Assembly: GCF_027625995.1 (NCBI RefSeq) | Contig: NZ_CP115396.1 | Coordinates: forward strand, 2,480,001 to 2,544,000 | DNA: 64,000 nt | Direction: 5' to 3' | Source of the DNA: Hymenobacter yonginensis | Lineage (GTDB): Bacteria > Bacteroidota > Bacteroidia > Cytophagales > Hymenobacteraceae | In this document: one piece after another, positions 49,970-58,564 of the stretch | Numbering within the stretch: position 1 is the first letter of the stretch | Layout of the letters: every line of letters starts with the position of its first letter | Program-made: the position numbers and the translations under genes | The notes under the pieces: generated by a model | The model's database searches: none | What the model saw: the letters and a program-made list of their open reading frames with translations, nothing else | What the model was told of the DNA's origin: nothing

Positions 49970-50001
49970 CAACTCTCTTACAACTCCGAACCACCGACGG
50001 T

Positions 50002-50376
50002 ATGAAGTACTCAATTGATAAAAAGGAAACGTACACGATAATTACGATCGACGAGAAGAAGCTGGACACCACCGTAGCTCCCGACCTGAAATCGGAATTC
50101 GTGAAGCTGAATGCCGAAGGAATCAACAACCTGATCCTCGACCTCAGCAACGTAAAGTACACCGACTCATCGGGGTTGAGCTCTATTCTGATTGCCAATC
50201 GCCTGTGCAATTCCACCGGCGGCCTGCTGGTGCTCACCGGCCTGCAGGACCACGTGATGAAGCTCATCACCATCAGCAAGCTCGAATCGGTTCTGCACAT
50301 TCTGCCCACCGTGGAAGAAGGTATCGACCGGATTTTCCTACACGCCATTGAGCGCGATCTGACAAGCAAAGAATAG
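50002..50376 (+). CDS. STAS-domain anti-sigma factor antagonist-like protein
   Basis: The product is 124 aa, a single STAS domain. The phosphorylation-site motif DSSGLSS sits at about residues 55-61 (VKYTDSSGLSSILIANRLC), followed by the strand GGLLVLTGLQDHV. The codon use is more AT-rich than the neighbours, typical of a conserved housekeeping gene in this group. It may regulate through a serine kinase partner elsewhere; none is nearby. RNase Z follows 132 bases later, a pairing I have seen in other Bacteroidota. Confidence 0.9.
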   Translation: MKYSIDKKETYTIITIDEKKLDTTVAPDLKSEFVKLNAEGINNLILDLSNVKYTDSSGLSSILIANRLCNSTGGLLVLTGLQDHVMKLITISKLESVLHILPTVEEGIDRIFLHAIERDLTSKE

Positions 50377-50508
50377 CGTTTTTTCAAGTTGTCAGTTGTT
50401 GGTTGTCAGTTGTCAGACTTTAGGTTAGCTGGCACCTGACAACCAATTTGTATTTCATCCCCCTGGGAACTGCCCCTGACACCCCTCCACTGACCATACC
50501 CAACTCTC

Positions 50509-51426
50509 TTGGAGTTTGAGCTCAAAATCCTGGGCAGCGCTTCGGCCACCCCGTTCATGGACCGGCACCACACGGCGCAGGTGCTCACGGTGGGCGGCAC
50601 CCAGTACCTGATTGACTGCGGCGAAGGCACCCAGCGCCGGCTGATGGAGCACAAGATCCGGCACCAGCGCATCCACACCATCTTCATCAGCCACCTGCAC
50701 GGCGACCATTTTTTCGGGCTGTTCGGCCTGCTGGGCACCATGCACCTGAACGGCCGCACCGAGCCGCTGAAGATATTCGGTCCGCCCGGCCTCGATGAGG
50801 TGCTGACCATGCAGTTCCGGCATTCGTACACGCACCTGAGCTTCGAGCTGGAGTTTACGCCGGTGGATACCACCCAGCACCTCCAGATTTTCGAGGACAA
50901 GCACCTGACGGTGCACACGCTGCCCATGCGCCACCGCATTCCGTGCTGCGGCTACCTGTTCCGCGAAAAGCCCAAGCGCCGCCGCCTGCTGGCCGAGCGC
51001 CTGCCCGATGGCCTCACCCCCGCCCAGCTCACGGCCCTCACCCTCGGCGACGACCTGCTGGACGACGCCGGCCAGCTGCTGGTGCCCAACGCCGCCGTCA
51101 CCACCGAGCCCAAGCACGCCCGCAGCTACGCCTTCTGCTCCGATACGCTGTACACCGAGGGCCTAGCCGATCTGGTGCGCGGTGTGGATCTGCTCTATCA
51201 TGAGGCCACCTTCATGGACGATATGCGCGAGCGGGCCGCCGTGACGCACCACTCCACCGCCCGGCAGGCCGGCCTGCTGGCCCGTCGCGCCGAGGTGCAC
51301 CGCCTGCTCATCGGCCACTTCAGCAGCCGTTACCGCGACCTGGAGCCGCTGCTGACCGAGGCCAAAACCCAGTTCGAGTGGACGGAGCTGGCCGTGGAAG
51401 GCCTGTCGGTTTCGCTGGCCGAGTAG
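50509..51426 (+). CDS. rnz: Ribonuclease Z
   Basis: The product is 305 aa, starting with a TTG at 50509 (MEFELKILGSASATP is the expected N-terminus, and no ATG is available in frame). The metal site HLHGDHFFG is at residues 62-70, with later ligands in TLPMRHRIPCCGY, YAFCSDTLY and LLIGHFSSRY. It cuts the 3' trailer of tRNA precursors. The TTG start is confirmed by the position of the conserved first strand. It is followed directly by a family A repeat. Confidence 0.95.
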   Translation: MEFELKILGSASATPFMDRHHTAQVLTVGGTQYLIDCGEGTQRRLMEHKIRHQRIHTIFISHLHGDHFFGLFGLLGTMHLNGRTEPLKIFGPPGLDEVLTMQFRHSYTHLSFELEFTPVDTTQHLQIFEDKHLTVHTLPMRHRIPCCGYLFREKPKRRRLLAERLPDGLTPAQLTALTLGDDLLDDAGQLLVPNAAVTTEPKHARSYAFCSDTLYTEGLADLVRGVDLLYHEATFMDDMRERAAVTHHSTARQAGLLARRAEVHRLLIGHFSSRYRDLEPLLTEAKTQFEWTELAVEGLSVSLAE

Positions 51427-51431
51427 CAGCG

Positions 51432-51532
51432 CGTCATGCAGAGGCGCAGCCGAAGCATCTCGCGTGCTGACGCCTGACTACCATTACAACGTCAGCACGC
51501 GAGATGCTTCGGCTGCGCCTCTGCATGACGTT
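51432..51532. repeat. Family A palindromic repeat
   Basis: Arms GCGTCATGCAGAGGCGCAGC and GAGATGCTTCGGCTGCGCCT, with inner CGCGTGCTGACG and CGTCAGCACGCG, form an almost perfect hairpin of about 40 pairs. Confidence 0.9.
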
Positions 51533-51577
51533 CGTTTTAGCACCCGAAATCAACCGTTGATTTCTCTCTCCCCTCCT

Positions 51578-52327
51578 ATGCCCCAACCCTTATCCCACAA
51601 AAAGCAGCAGCTGTACCTGGTGCTCAGCGGCATTTTCATCGTGAATGCGCTGCTGGCCGAGATTATCGGGGTGAAGATTTTCTCGGTGGATGCGCTGATG
51701 GGGCTGCCCGGCAACCTCACGGCGGGCGTGCTGATCTGGCCCGTAGTGTTCGTGACCACCGATATCATCAACGAGTACTTTGGCAAGGAAGGCGTGCTAC
51801 GCGTGAGCTACCTCACGGTGGGCCTGATTCTGTTTGCCTTCCTCGTGATTTACGCCACTACCCTGCTGCCCCCGGCCGCCTTCTGGCTCGATGCCAACAA
51901 AGCCGACGCCCAGGGCCGGCCCTTCGACGTGGACTTTGCCTACCGCAGCATTTTCCGGCAGGGTCTGGGCATCATTGCGGGTTCCATCACGGCGTTTGGT
52001 ATCGGGCAGGTGCTCGATGCCACGGTGTTTCAGCTGCTGCGCCGGGCCACCGGGGGACGCTACGTATGGCTGCGCGCCACGGGCTCCACGCTGGTTTCCC
52101 AGCTCGTCGATTCGTTCGTGGTGCTGTTCGTGGCCTTCTACGTGTTCGGCAACTGGACGTTGGAGCAGGTGCTGAGTGTGGCCAACGCCAATTACTGGTA
52201 TAAATTTGCCGCCGCCATCCTGCTAACGCCCGTGCTCTACCTCGCCCACTTCCTCATCGACCGGTACCTGGGTGACGAAGCTACCCACGAGTTGCAACAG
52301 GAAGCCGCTGCTGATGCGGCGGTGTAA
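51578..52327 (+). CDS. Queuosine precursor transporter (YhhQ/VUT family)
   Basis: The product is 249 aa from the ATG at 51578; the upstream in-frame codons fall in the repeat. Six or so membrane helices are visible. Key family features are VNALLAEIIGVKIF, WPVVFVTTDIINEYFGKEGVLRVSYL and the C-terminal RATGSTLVSQLVDSFVVLFVAF. The family imports queuine, preQ0 or preQ1 for tRNA modification. Which precursor is used cannot be told. Confidence 0.9.
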   Translation: MPQPLSHKKQQLYLVLSGIFIVNALLAEIIGVKIFSVDALMGLPGNLTAGVLIWPVVFVTTDIINEYFGKEGVLRVSYLTVGLILFAFLVIYATTLLPPAAFWLDANKADAQGRPFDVDFAYRSIFRQGLGIIAGSITAFGIGQVLDATVFQLLRRATGGRYVWLRATGSTLVSQLVDSFVVLFVAFYVFGNWTLEQVLSVANANYWYKFAAAILLTPVLYLAHFLIDRYLGDEATHELQQEAAADAAV

Positions 52328-52354
52328 CTTGCTTTCTGTTATCTAATAATACTG

Positions 52355-52978
52355 ATGCGTTCTGCTATTCTGGTTTTCTGCCTGCTGTTGCCGCAGGCCA
52401 TCTACGCTCAATTCAAGAAGTTTGAACCCGGCACGTACATCCTGGATGCCGACCGGAAAACCCGGCATGATGCAGAGCTGAAGCTGAAAAGCAGCACGCA
52501 GCTGGTAGTGCGTGAAGGCCGCAAGCAAAACCTAACGCTAAGCCCCAAGGACATTTACAGCTTCCGCATCGGCCCCCGGCGCTATCGTACGGCCCGCGGG
52601 TTTGAAGTGAAGAAGGGGCTCGGCCGAGAATATGTTGACGAAGGATTTGTTCAACTGCTGGACAGCGGGCAGGTCTTGCTGATGCGTTACGATTACGAAA
52701 TCAACTCTCCTAGCCACATGGGAGCTGGCGGCATGATGTCCGGGGGCTTTAGCTATGCCGAAAGCGTGTACCTGCTTCGTGGAGCTACCAGCTACAGTGC
52801 TCCGGTTGTCATTAAAGGCAATGGCAACGCCAAAGAACAGGAGCTACTGAAATCTACCCTCACCTACTACGTTGCCCAGCGCCCCGACCTGGCCCAGCTG
52901 TTGCAGGATGGGCGCATCTTTATCGGCAACCTGCAGTCGTTTGTTCACGCCATCAACACCGGCCAGCCTTTCAATTAA
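52355..52978 (+). CDS. Exported hypothetical protein
   Basis: The product is 207 aa with a signal peptide (MRSAILVFCLLLPQAIYAQ). The mature part starts FKKFEPGTYILDADRKTRHDAELKLKSS and has a basic region RKQNLTLSPKDIYSFRIGPRRYRTARG, then a Gly/Met-rich loop SHMGAGGMMSGGFSYAESVYLLRG. No family is recognised. It is 41 bases upstream of trpS in the same direction, so it may be co-transcribed. Confidence 0.75.
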   Translation: MRSAILVFCLLLPQAIYAQFKKFEPGTYILDADRKTRHDAELKLKSSTQLVVREGRKQNLTLSPKDIYSFRIGPRRYRTARGFEVKKGLGREYVDEGFVQLLDSGQVLLMRYDYEINSPSHMGAGGMMSGGFSYAESVYLLRGATSYSAPVVIKGNGNAKEQELLKSTLTYYVAQRPDLAQLLQDGRIFIGNLQSFVHAINTGQPFN

Positions 52979-53019
52979 CCCTGATCAGGCGCTGCCAACG
53001 CGCCCCTACCCCGAATCTC

Positions 53020-53997
53020 ATGTCCCGCATCCTCACCGGCATTCAGAGTACCGGCCGCCCGCATCTGGGCAACCTGCTCGGTGCCATCCTGCCCGCCATT
53101 GAACTCTCCAAAAGCAGCGCCAACGAGAGCCTGCTGTTCATTGCCGACCTGCACTCTCTCACCACCGTGCGCGACGCCGAGCTGCTGCGCCAGAACACCT
53201 ACGCCGTGGCGGCCTCCTGGCTGGCCTGCGGCTTCGATACCGACAAGAACCTGTTCTACCGCCAGTCCGACGTGCCGCAGGTGACGGAGCTGACGTGGTA
53301 CCTGAGCTGCTTCACGCCCTTCCCGATGCTGGCCAACGCCCACTCGTTCAAGGACAAGAGCGACCGGCTTTCCGACGTGAATGCGGGCCTGTTCACGTAT
53401 CCGGTGCTGATGGCGGCCGATATCCTGCTCTACGACGCGGAAATCGTGCCCGTGGGCAAAGACCAAGTGCAGCACCTGGAAATTGCGCGCGACATTGCCT
53501 CGGCCTTCAACAATCGCTACGGCGAAACCTTCGTGCTGCCCCAGTCGCGGGTGGACGAGCAGATCCAGACAATCCCCGGCCTCGATGGGCAGAAGATGAG
53601 CAAGAGCTACGGCAACATCATCGACATCTTCCTCGACGACAAGGCGCTGCTGAAGAACATCAAGCTCATCGTATCGGACAGCACGCCGCTGGAAGCCCCC
53701 AAAAACCCCGATACCGACACCACCTTCAAGCTGTTCTCGCTGCTGGCCACGCCCGAGCAGACCGCCGAGATGCGCCAGAACTACCTTAACGGCGGCTACG
53801 GCTACGGCCACGCCAAGCAGGCCCTGTACGAGGTTATCCGCAGCCGTTTCGCCCAGGAGCGGGAGCAGTTCAACTTCTACATGAACAACCTGCCCGAAGT
53901 GGACCGCAAGCTGGCCGAAGGCGCCGCTAAAGCCCAGGCCTATGGCTCCGAAGTGCTTAATAAAGTGCGCGAGAAAGTAGGCTACCAGAAGCGGTAG
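53020..53997 (+). CDS. trpS: Tryptophan-tRNA ligase
   Basis: The product is 325 aa, the usual length for bacterial TrpRS. The HIGH-type motif is PHLGN at residues 14-18, and KMSKS lies at 192-196 (GLDGQKMSKSYGN). MLANAHSFKDKS, DILLYDAEIVPVGKDQVQHLEIARDIA and the C-terminal helical part (YGYGHAKQALYEVI) are all typical. It charges tRNA-Trp. The downstream family E repeat ends transcription against the convergent gene. Confidence 0.96.
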   Translation: MSRILTGIQSTGRPHLGNLLGAILPAIELSKSSANESLLFIADLHSLTTVRDAELLRQNTYAVAASWLACGFDTDKNLFYRQSDVPQVTELTWYLSCFTPFPMLANAHSFKDKSDRLSDVNAGLFTYPVLMAADILLYDAEIVPVGKDQVQHLEIARDIASAFNNRYGETFVLPQSRVDEQIQTIPGLDGQKMSKSYGNIIDIFLDDKALLKNIKLIVSDSTPLEAPKNPDTDTTFKLFSLLATPEQTAEMRQNYLNGGYGYGHAKQALYEVIRSRFAQEREQFNFYMNNLPEVDRKLAEGAAKAQAYGSEVLNKVREKVGYQKR

Positions 53998-54004
53998 AAT
54001 ACAT

Positions 54005-54174
54005 CTGTCATTGCGAGGAGGCACGACGAAGCAATCCGTCCTCTTCAAGGCGACAAGTCTCGAACAAGCAGAAAGCCCCTGCCGTCAATACGAACGGCAG
54101 GGGCTTTTCGCGTCTTTGAAGCTTGTCACTTCGGACAGGACGGATTGCTTCGTCGTGCCTCCTCGCAATGACAG
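54005..54174. repeat. Family E repeat around a terminator-like hairpin, between convergent genes
   Basis: Outer CTGTCATTGCGAGGAGGC and CCTCGCAATGACAG bound the unit; the inner hairpin differs in sequence from the other two copies. Confidence 0.85.
54072..54108. terminator. Bidirectional terminator hairpin in the family E repeat
   Basis: AAAGCCCCTGCCGT and ACGGCAGGGGCTTTT arms with A and T ends. Confidence 0.75.
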
Positions 54175-54179
54175 AAAAC

Positions 54180-55022
54180 TCAATACGGCAGGCCGTCGAT
54201 GTTGGGGTGGCGCTGTTCCTGGTAGAAGCTGAATCCGACTTTGCTGCCGCGGCTGACCTGCTGGTTTTCCAGCTTCTGCTTCACGGAAATACGCTGGATG
54301 TCGGTGAGCGGCGGGGCAATCAGGTCGTTGTTGACGGCCGCAATCATGGCGCTTTCCACGAACAGGCGCAGGCTGTCCGGCGTCACGGGGTTGTCCGACA
54401 TGTCGTTGTCGGGCAGTTCCAGTTGCTGCACGCCTTCCAGGAAATAGTGGCTGTCGATGTTGATGAGCAAGCGGCCCACTAGGTAGCCGGGGTCGTTGAG
54501 ACGCTGGTATTTGATGCTGTCGGCCATGAAGTTGTAGGCCATAATGTGCCCGAAGAAGCGCCGGCGGAAGTCCTCCTCCACATATTTCGTATCCATCGGG
54601 CCGTAGTCGTCGGGGAAAGTGACGATGTTGGAGTGCATCACAAACACCAGCAGGTCGCCGCTGAAACGGATGTGAAATTCCATGTCGTTGACCGGCCGGT
54701 ACTCGATGATAACCGAGGAATCGACGGGCGAAATACGGCGGCTCAGCTCCACCACCAGCTCCTGCGACACCTTGCGCAGCATGTCAAACGTGGCCAGGGT
54801 ATTGCGGTAGATAGCCTGTTTTGCCGACGACTTCTGTTTGAGGCCGTCGGAAATCAAATCAAGACGGTCTTCGGGCGACGGAGCCGGCTCGCCGGGCGCA
54901 TTGGGGGCATTGCCCTCGGAGTTGGGCGTGCCGGCCGTGGCGGGCGTTACGTGGGGGGCGCCGGGCGTGCCGTCGTCGGTTTGGGGGGAAGTGGCGGGAG
55001 TGATGGGGGGCAGTTCGTCCAT
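54180..55022 (-). CDS. Conserved hypothetical protein
   Basis: The product is 280 aa from the ATG at 55022. The first 55 residues are Pro/Thr/Ala-rich and unstructured. The rest is well folded: TLATFDMLRKVSQELVVELSRRI, VIIEYRPVNDMEFHIRFSGD, LLVFVMHSNIVTFP and GRLLINIDSHYFLEGVQQLE. No signal peptide or membrane segment is present, so it should be cytoplasmic. I do not recognise a named family, though the core looks strongly conserved. The stop abuts a family E repeat. Confidence 0.78.
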   Translation of the reverse strand: MDELPPITPATSPQTDDGTPGAPHVTPATAGTPNSEGNAPNAPGEPAPSPEDRLDLISDGLKQKSSAKQAIYRNTLATFDMLRKVSQELVVELSRRISPVDSSVIIEYRPVNDMEFHIRFSGDLLVFVMHSNIVTFPDDYGPMDTKYVEEDFRRRFFGHIMAYNFMADSIKYQRLNDPGYLVGRLLINIDSHYFLEGVQQLELPDNDMSDNPVTPDSLRLFVESAMIAAVNNDLIAPPLTDIQRISVKQKLENQQVSRGSKVGFSFYQEQRHPNIDGLPY

Positions 55023-55142
55023 GTAGTAACAACGCAGCGGCAACCGGCCAAACCGGTCGCCAGTGAAACAAAGGCCAGACCGAAGCCCGCACCCGTAAAG
55101 CATTCTGTACGCAAAGTAGCCACCACGGAGTTTTAGCTGGGG

Positions 55143-55174
55143 CAGTAGCGCGAACTACAAAGTTCGCGCTACTG
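55143..55174. repeat. Minimal family D palindrome
   Basis: A 32-base palindrome with 14-base perfect arms (CAGTAGCGCGAACT and complement) and a 4-base loop. It equals the right half of the longer D copies folded on itself. Confidence 0.9.
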
Positions 55175-55179
55175 TGCTC

Positions 55180-56307
55180 CTACTCTGGCCCGAGAGGCGG
55201 CGGCGCGCTCAGGGCAGCCGCTACAGGCCACGCGCTGCTGCGAAACGCCACCGTGCGCACGCCAGCGTACGGGAAGCCGGGCGCGGGTGGCAGCAGCATA
55301 GGCTGGGCCAGCGGGTGGGCCAGGGCCTCCCCTACCGTGCGCACTGCGCCGGCTGGCACGGCCAGTTGCTCCAGTTGGGTTAGCAGTTCTTGGCCGCTCA
55401 CCTCTGCAATGCGCTGGGCCAGTAGCTCTTCCAGCGCGGCGCGGTGCGTTACCCGGTCGGGGTTGCGGCGGAAGCGGGCATCGTCGGCCCACTCGGGGCG
55501 GTGTAGCACGGTGCAGAGGTGGCGAAACTGTCGGTCGGCACCCACGGCCAGCAGCAGGCGCGTGCCGTCCCGGGCCGTGTACACGGTGCCGTAGGGTACA
55601 ATGCTGGGGTGGCCCGAGCCCAACGGCTGCGGTTCCTGCCCCGTGACGAGGTGGGTGGCGGCCTGGTTGGCCAGCGAGGCCAGCGCGCTATCCAGCAAAC
55701 TCACCTGCACCAGCGCGCCCCGGCCGGTCCGCTCGCGGCGGTAGAGGGCCGTGAGCAGGCCTTCCTTGAGCTGGTGGGCGGTGAGCAAATCGATGAGGGC
55801 CACCGGCATTTTCTGGGGTGGCTGGCCGGGGCCGGGGGCGTTGAGGTGCATGAAGCCGGTTTCGGCCTGCAGCACGGCATCGTAGCCGGCGCGGGTTTCG
55901 GCGGGGCCGTAGCCGGTGATGTGGCCGTAAATCAGGCGCGGGTTGAGGGCCGAGAGCGTGGGGTAGTCGGCGCGGAGCTTCTCGGCGTCGCCGGGCTTGT
56001 AGCTGGTCAGCACGATGTCGGCGGTGGCGGCTAGGTGGTGCAAGGCGGCTTGGCCGGCTTTGGTGGTCAGGTCCAGCTGCTGGCTGCGCTTGCCCCAGTT
56101 GGCGCTGCTGAAGTAGGCCGTGACGGTGGTGGCGGGGTCTTCGGCGGCCGTGCGCCAGGTGCGCGTCACGTCGCCGGTTGGGGGCTCCAGCTTTAGCACC
56201 TCGGCCCCCAGCTCGGCCAGAAACTGGCCCACCTGCGGCCCGGCCAGCACCGAAGCCAGCTCCAGCACGCGCAAACCAGCCAGCGGGAGTTCATCGGAAA
56301 CATTCAT
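55180..56307 (-). CDS. CaiB/BaiF-type class III CoA-transferase
   Basis: The product is 375 aa. LAGLRVLELASVLAGPQVGQFLAELGAEVLKLEPP is the strongly conserved N-terminus; WGKRSQQLDL, YDAVLQAETGFMHLNA and the active-site-region Asp in PVALIDLLTAHQLKEGLL follow. It moves CoA between carboxylic acids; the substrate is unknown. A -7 box lies 5 nt upstream of the ATG. The methyltransferase gene starts in the same direction and ends 27 bases upstream. Confidence 0.9.
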   Translation of the reverse strand: MNVSDELPLAGLRVLELASVLAGPQVGQFLAELGAEVLKLEPPTGDVTRTWRTAAEDPATTVTAYFSSANWGKRSQQLDLTTKAGQAALHHLAATADIVLTSYKPGDAEKLRADYPTLSALNPRLIYGHITGYGPAETRAGYDAVLQAETGFMHLNAPGPGQPPQKMPVALIDLLTAHQLKEGLLTALYRRERTGRGALVQVSLLDSALASLANQAATHLVTGQEPQPLGSGHPSIVPYGTVYTARDGTRLLLAVGADRQFRHLCTVLHRPEWADDARFRRNPDRVTHRAALEELLAQRIAEVSGQELLTQLEQLAVPAGAVRTVGEALAHPLAQPMLLPPAPGFPYAGVRTVAFRSSAWPVAAALSAPPPLGPE

Positions 56308-56312
56308 GCGGC

Positions 56313-56320
56313 CGAAGGTA
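56313..56320 (-). promoter_or_regulatory. -7 box TACCTTCG, 5 nt before an ATG
   Basis: One mismatch to TAnnTTTG, directly before the CoA-transferase start, again suggesting a very short or absent leader. Confidence 0.48.
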
Positions 56321-56334
56321 GCACCCGCCCCACT

Positions 56335-57066
56335 TTACCGCTGCCCGGCCCGCGCAAACACCGGAAACACCACCTCCCGCTCGCCCGCCCCCCAGAGGCG
56401 CGTCACCTCGTCAGCCAGCAGCAAAACCGAGTCCTGGCCGTGCTGCTGCTGGTACTTCACCACGCTCGACCAGGTGCGCAGGTAGTTCAGAAACCACTCC
56501 GCCGACCACTGCCGCCGCACCTCGAAACGGGCAGTTTGCACCTCGGCAAACGGGAACGGCAGGCGGGCGTACTCGTCGGTGATGTGCCAGCGGTTGTCGT
56601 CCCAGTAGGGCCGCATGGTGTCGTTGTGGAAGTGCTGTACCAGCGCGTCCAGTTCGGGGCTGATGCGCAGCAGGCCGTAGCCCCACTCGGCCACCACGCC
56701 GCCGGGCTGCAGCACGCGGCGCACCTCGGCGTTGAAAGCGGCCATATCGAACCAGTGCACGGCCTGGGCCACCGTCACCAGCTCGAAGCTGGCAGCGGCA
56801 AACGGCGTGTGCTCGGCCGGGGCTTGCCGGTAGGTGATGTTGGGCCGGCGGGCCGCCTGAGCCAGCTGCGCCGCGCTGATGTCAGTGGCCTCTACCTGCC
56901 CGAAGTGCTCGGCCAGCACGGCCGCCACCTGCCCGTTGCCGGTGGCGCAGTCCCAGGCCCGGCGGCGGTCCGGCACCTGCGGCAGCAGCCAGTCGTAAAG
57001 CGCCGCCGGGTAGTCGATGCGGTAGCGGGCGTAGAGGTCGGCCTGGGCAGAGAATCGGTCGAGCAT
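56335..57066 (-). CDS. Class I SAM-dependent methyltransferase
   Basis: The product is 243 aa. The SAM-binding motif I is AWDCATGNGQVAA near residue 40, motif II/III VEATDISAAQLAQA, and FELVTVAQAVHWFDM follows, the pattern of Methyltransf_11 proteins of the YcgJ/TMT1 kind. The N-terminus DRFSAQADLYARYRIDYPAALYDWL is also typical. The acceptor is a small molecule that cannot be told. It is upstream of the CoA-transferase gene. Confidence 0.9.
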   Translation of the reverse strand: MLDRFSAQADLYARYRIDYPAALYDWLLPQVPDRRRAWDCATGNGQVAAVLAEHFGQVEATDISAAQLAQAARRPNITYRQAPAEHTPFAAASFELVTVAQAVHWFDMAAFNAEVRRVLQPGGVVAEWGYGLLRISPELDALVQHFHNDTMRPYWDDNRWHITDEYARLPFPFAEVQTARFEVRRQWSAEWFLNYLRTWSSVVKYQQQHGQDSVLLLADEVTRLWGAGEREVVFPVFARAGQR

Positions 57067-57111
57067 GGCGGTTGGGTGGTTGAACTGGTGGCTTGCTGAA
57101 TGGGTGATAGA

Positions 57112-57273
57112 AGAACGTCATTCCGAGCTTGCGAGGAATCTCGCGTGCTGATGTTGCAGCGCTAACCATACGGTTGCAACGAAACGGCAGAGATGCTTCG
57201 GCAAGCTCAGCATCACGGTTACCAGTACAACGTCAGCACGCGAGATTCCTCGCAAGCTCGGAATGACGTTCTT
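57112..57273. repeat. Family A repeat with a second A arm nested in its loop
   Basis: Outer arms (57114-57160 and 57229-57273; GTCATTCCGAGCTTGCGAG and complement) are nearly perfect over more than 40 bases. The loop holds one arm of another A copy (GAGATGCTTCGGCAAGCTCA). It lies between divergent genes. Confidence 0.85.
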
Positions 57274-57346
57274 GAAACGACGTTCCCGGAATACCGTTCT
57301 TGACAACCCGTTCTACCGCTTGCTTCCCCAACAACGAAAAACGCCC

Positions 57347-58369
57347 ATGTCCTCTCCCATCCAAACTGGCCTGCTGGCTTACGGCATGTCGGGCCGCATT
57401 TTTCATGCGCCGTTTCTGAGCACGCACCTGGGCTTTTCGCTACGGGCCGTGGTGGAGCGCAGCCGTAAGCAGATGGCCCAGCACTACCCCGCCATCATCA
57501 GCCACGACAGCGTGGCCGAGCTGCTGGCCGACCCGCAGCTAGAGCTGGTAGTGGTGAACACGCCCAACGACACCCATTTTGCCCTCGCCCGGCAGGCGTT
57601 GCAGGCCGGCAAGCACGTCCTCATCGAAAAGCCCGTGGCTACCACCGTGGCCGAGCTGGACGAGCTGCTGGCCCTGGCCGCCGAGCGCCGCCTACACGTG
57701 CTGGCCTACCAGAACCGCCGCTGGGACTCCGACTTCCAACTGGTGCGCCAGGTGGTAGAAAGCGGCCAGCTGGGCCAGCTCACGGAAGTGCATTTCCGCT
57801 TCGACCGGTACAAACTGGCCCTCAACGCCAAAACCTTCAAGGAAGACCCCAGCGTGGCGGGCAGCGGCCTGAGCTTCGATTTGGGCCCGCACGTGCTGGA
57901 TCAGGCCCTGAGCCTGTTCGGGCAGCCCGAGCGTACCCACGTCACGCGCGCCAGCCACCGCCCCGGCTCCCGCGTCGATGACTACTTCCATCTGCATCTG
58001 CAGTATCCGCAGGGGCTGAACGTGTTTGTGGCCGGCAGCCTGCTCACGGCCGCGCCCGGCCCGGCCTACGTGCTGCACGGCACCCGCGGCTCGTTCCAGA
58101 AAAGCCGCGCCGACGTGCAGGAAACCCAACTCGACCAAGGCCTGCTGCCTACCGCCGCCACCTACGGCCACGAGCCCGCCGGCCAGCAAGGAACCCTCAC
58201 GCTGGTGCCCGCCCCCGGCGAAACCCAGGTTTCCCACCTCCCCGCGCCCCAGGGCCAGTATCAGGGTTTGTTTGAAGCGGTATACCAAACCATCCGCCAC
58301 GGCCAGCCCTTCCCGGTGCGCGCCGAGCAGCTGCGCTGGCAACTGGAGGTACTGGAGGGTAAAAGCTAA
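57347..58369 (+). CDS. Gfo/Idh/MocA family oxidoreductase (IolW/YvaA-like)
   Basis: The product is 340 aa from the ATG at 57347. The Rossmann start TGLLAYGMSGRIFHAPFL and VNTPNDTHFALARQALQAGKHVLIEKPVA with the catalytic-region EKP are typical of scyllo-inositol-dehydrogenase-like members. YQNRRWDSDFQLVRQVVESGQLG and LGPHVLDQALSLFG follow. It acts on a cyclitol or sugar with NADP or NAD. Upstream in-frame codons are inside the repeat. Confidence 0.9.
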   Translation: MSSPIQTGLLAYGMSGRIFHAPFLSTHLGFSLRAVVERSRKQMAQHYPAIISHDSVAELLADPQLELVVVNTPNDTHFALARQALQAGKHVLIEKPVATTVAELDELLALAAERRLHVLAYQNRRWDSDFQLVRQVVESGQLGQLTEVHFRFDRYKLALNAKTFKEDPSVAGSGLSFDLGPHVLDQALSLFGQPERTHVTRASHRPGSRVDDYFHLHLQYPQGLNVFVAGSLLTAAPGPAYVLHGTRGSFQKSRADVQETQLDQGLLPTAATYGHEPAGQQGTLTLVPAPGETQVSHLPAPQGQYQGLFEAVYQTIRHGQPFPVRAEQLRWQLEVLEGKS

Positions 58370-58385
58370 AGGGTAAAAGCTAAAA

Positions 58386-58440
58386 AGAACGTCATTCCAA
58401 CTAGAACGTCATTCTGAGTGGAGCGAGGAATGACGTTCTA
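58386..58440. repeat. Degenerate family A fragment
   Basis: Two GAACGTCATTC direct copies and a TGACGTTCTA arm remain, a decayed or partial element. Confidence 0.65.
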
Positions 58441-58484
58441 TGCGGGCTAACGCCGCCCCAACCTCAACCGCACACAAATCCCGT

Positions 58485-58492
58485 TATCTTTG
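58485..58492 (+). promoter_or_regulatory. -7 box TATCTTTG before the helicase gene
   Basis: Perfect TAnnTTTG, about 72 bases before the TTG start; a leader this long is in keeping with cold-shock-type helicase genes. Confidence 0.55.
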
Positions 58493-58564
58493 TTTCAATC
58501 CAATCCAGCGGTTTGCTGACCGAGACGCAAGGTCAGCCCTCTATCATCTTAACGAAGCTGTACT

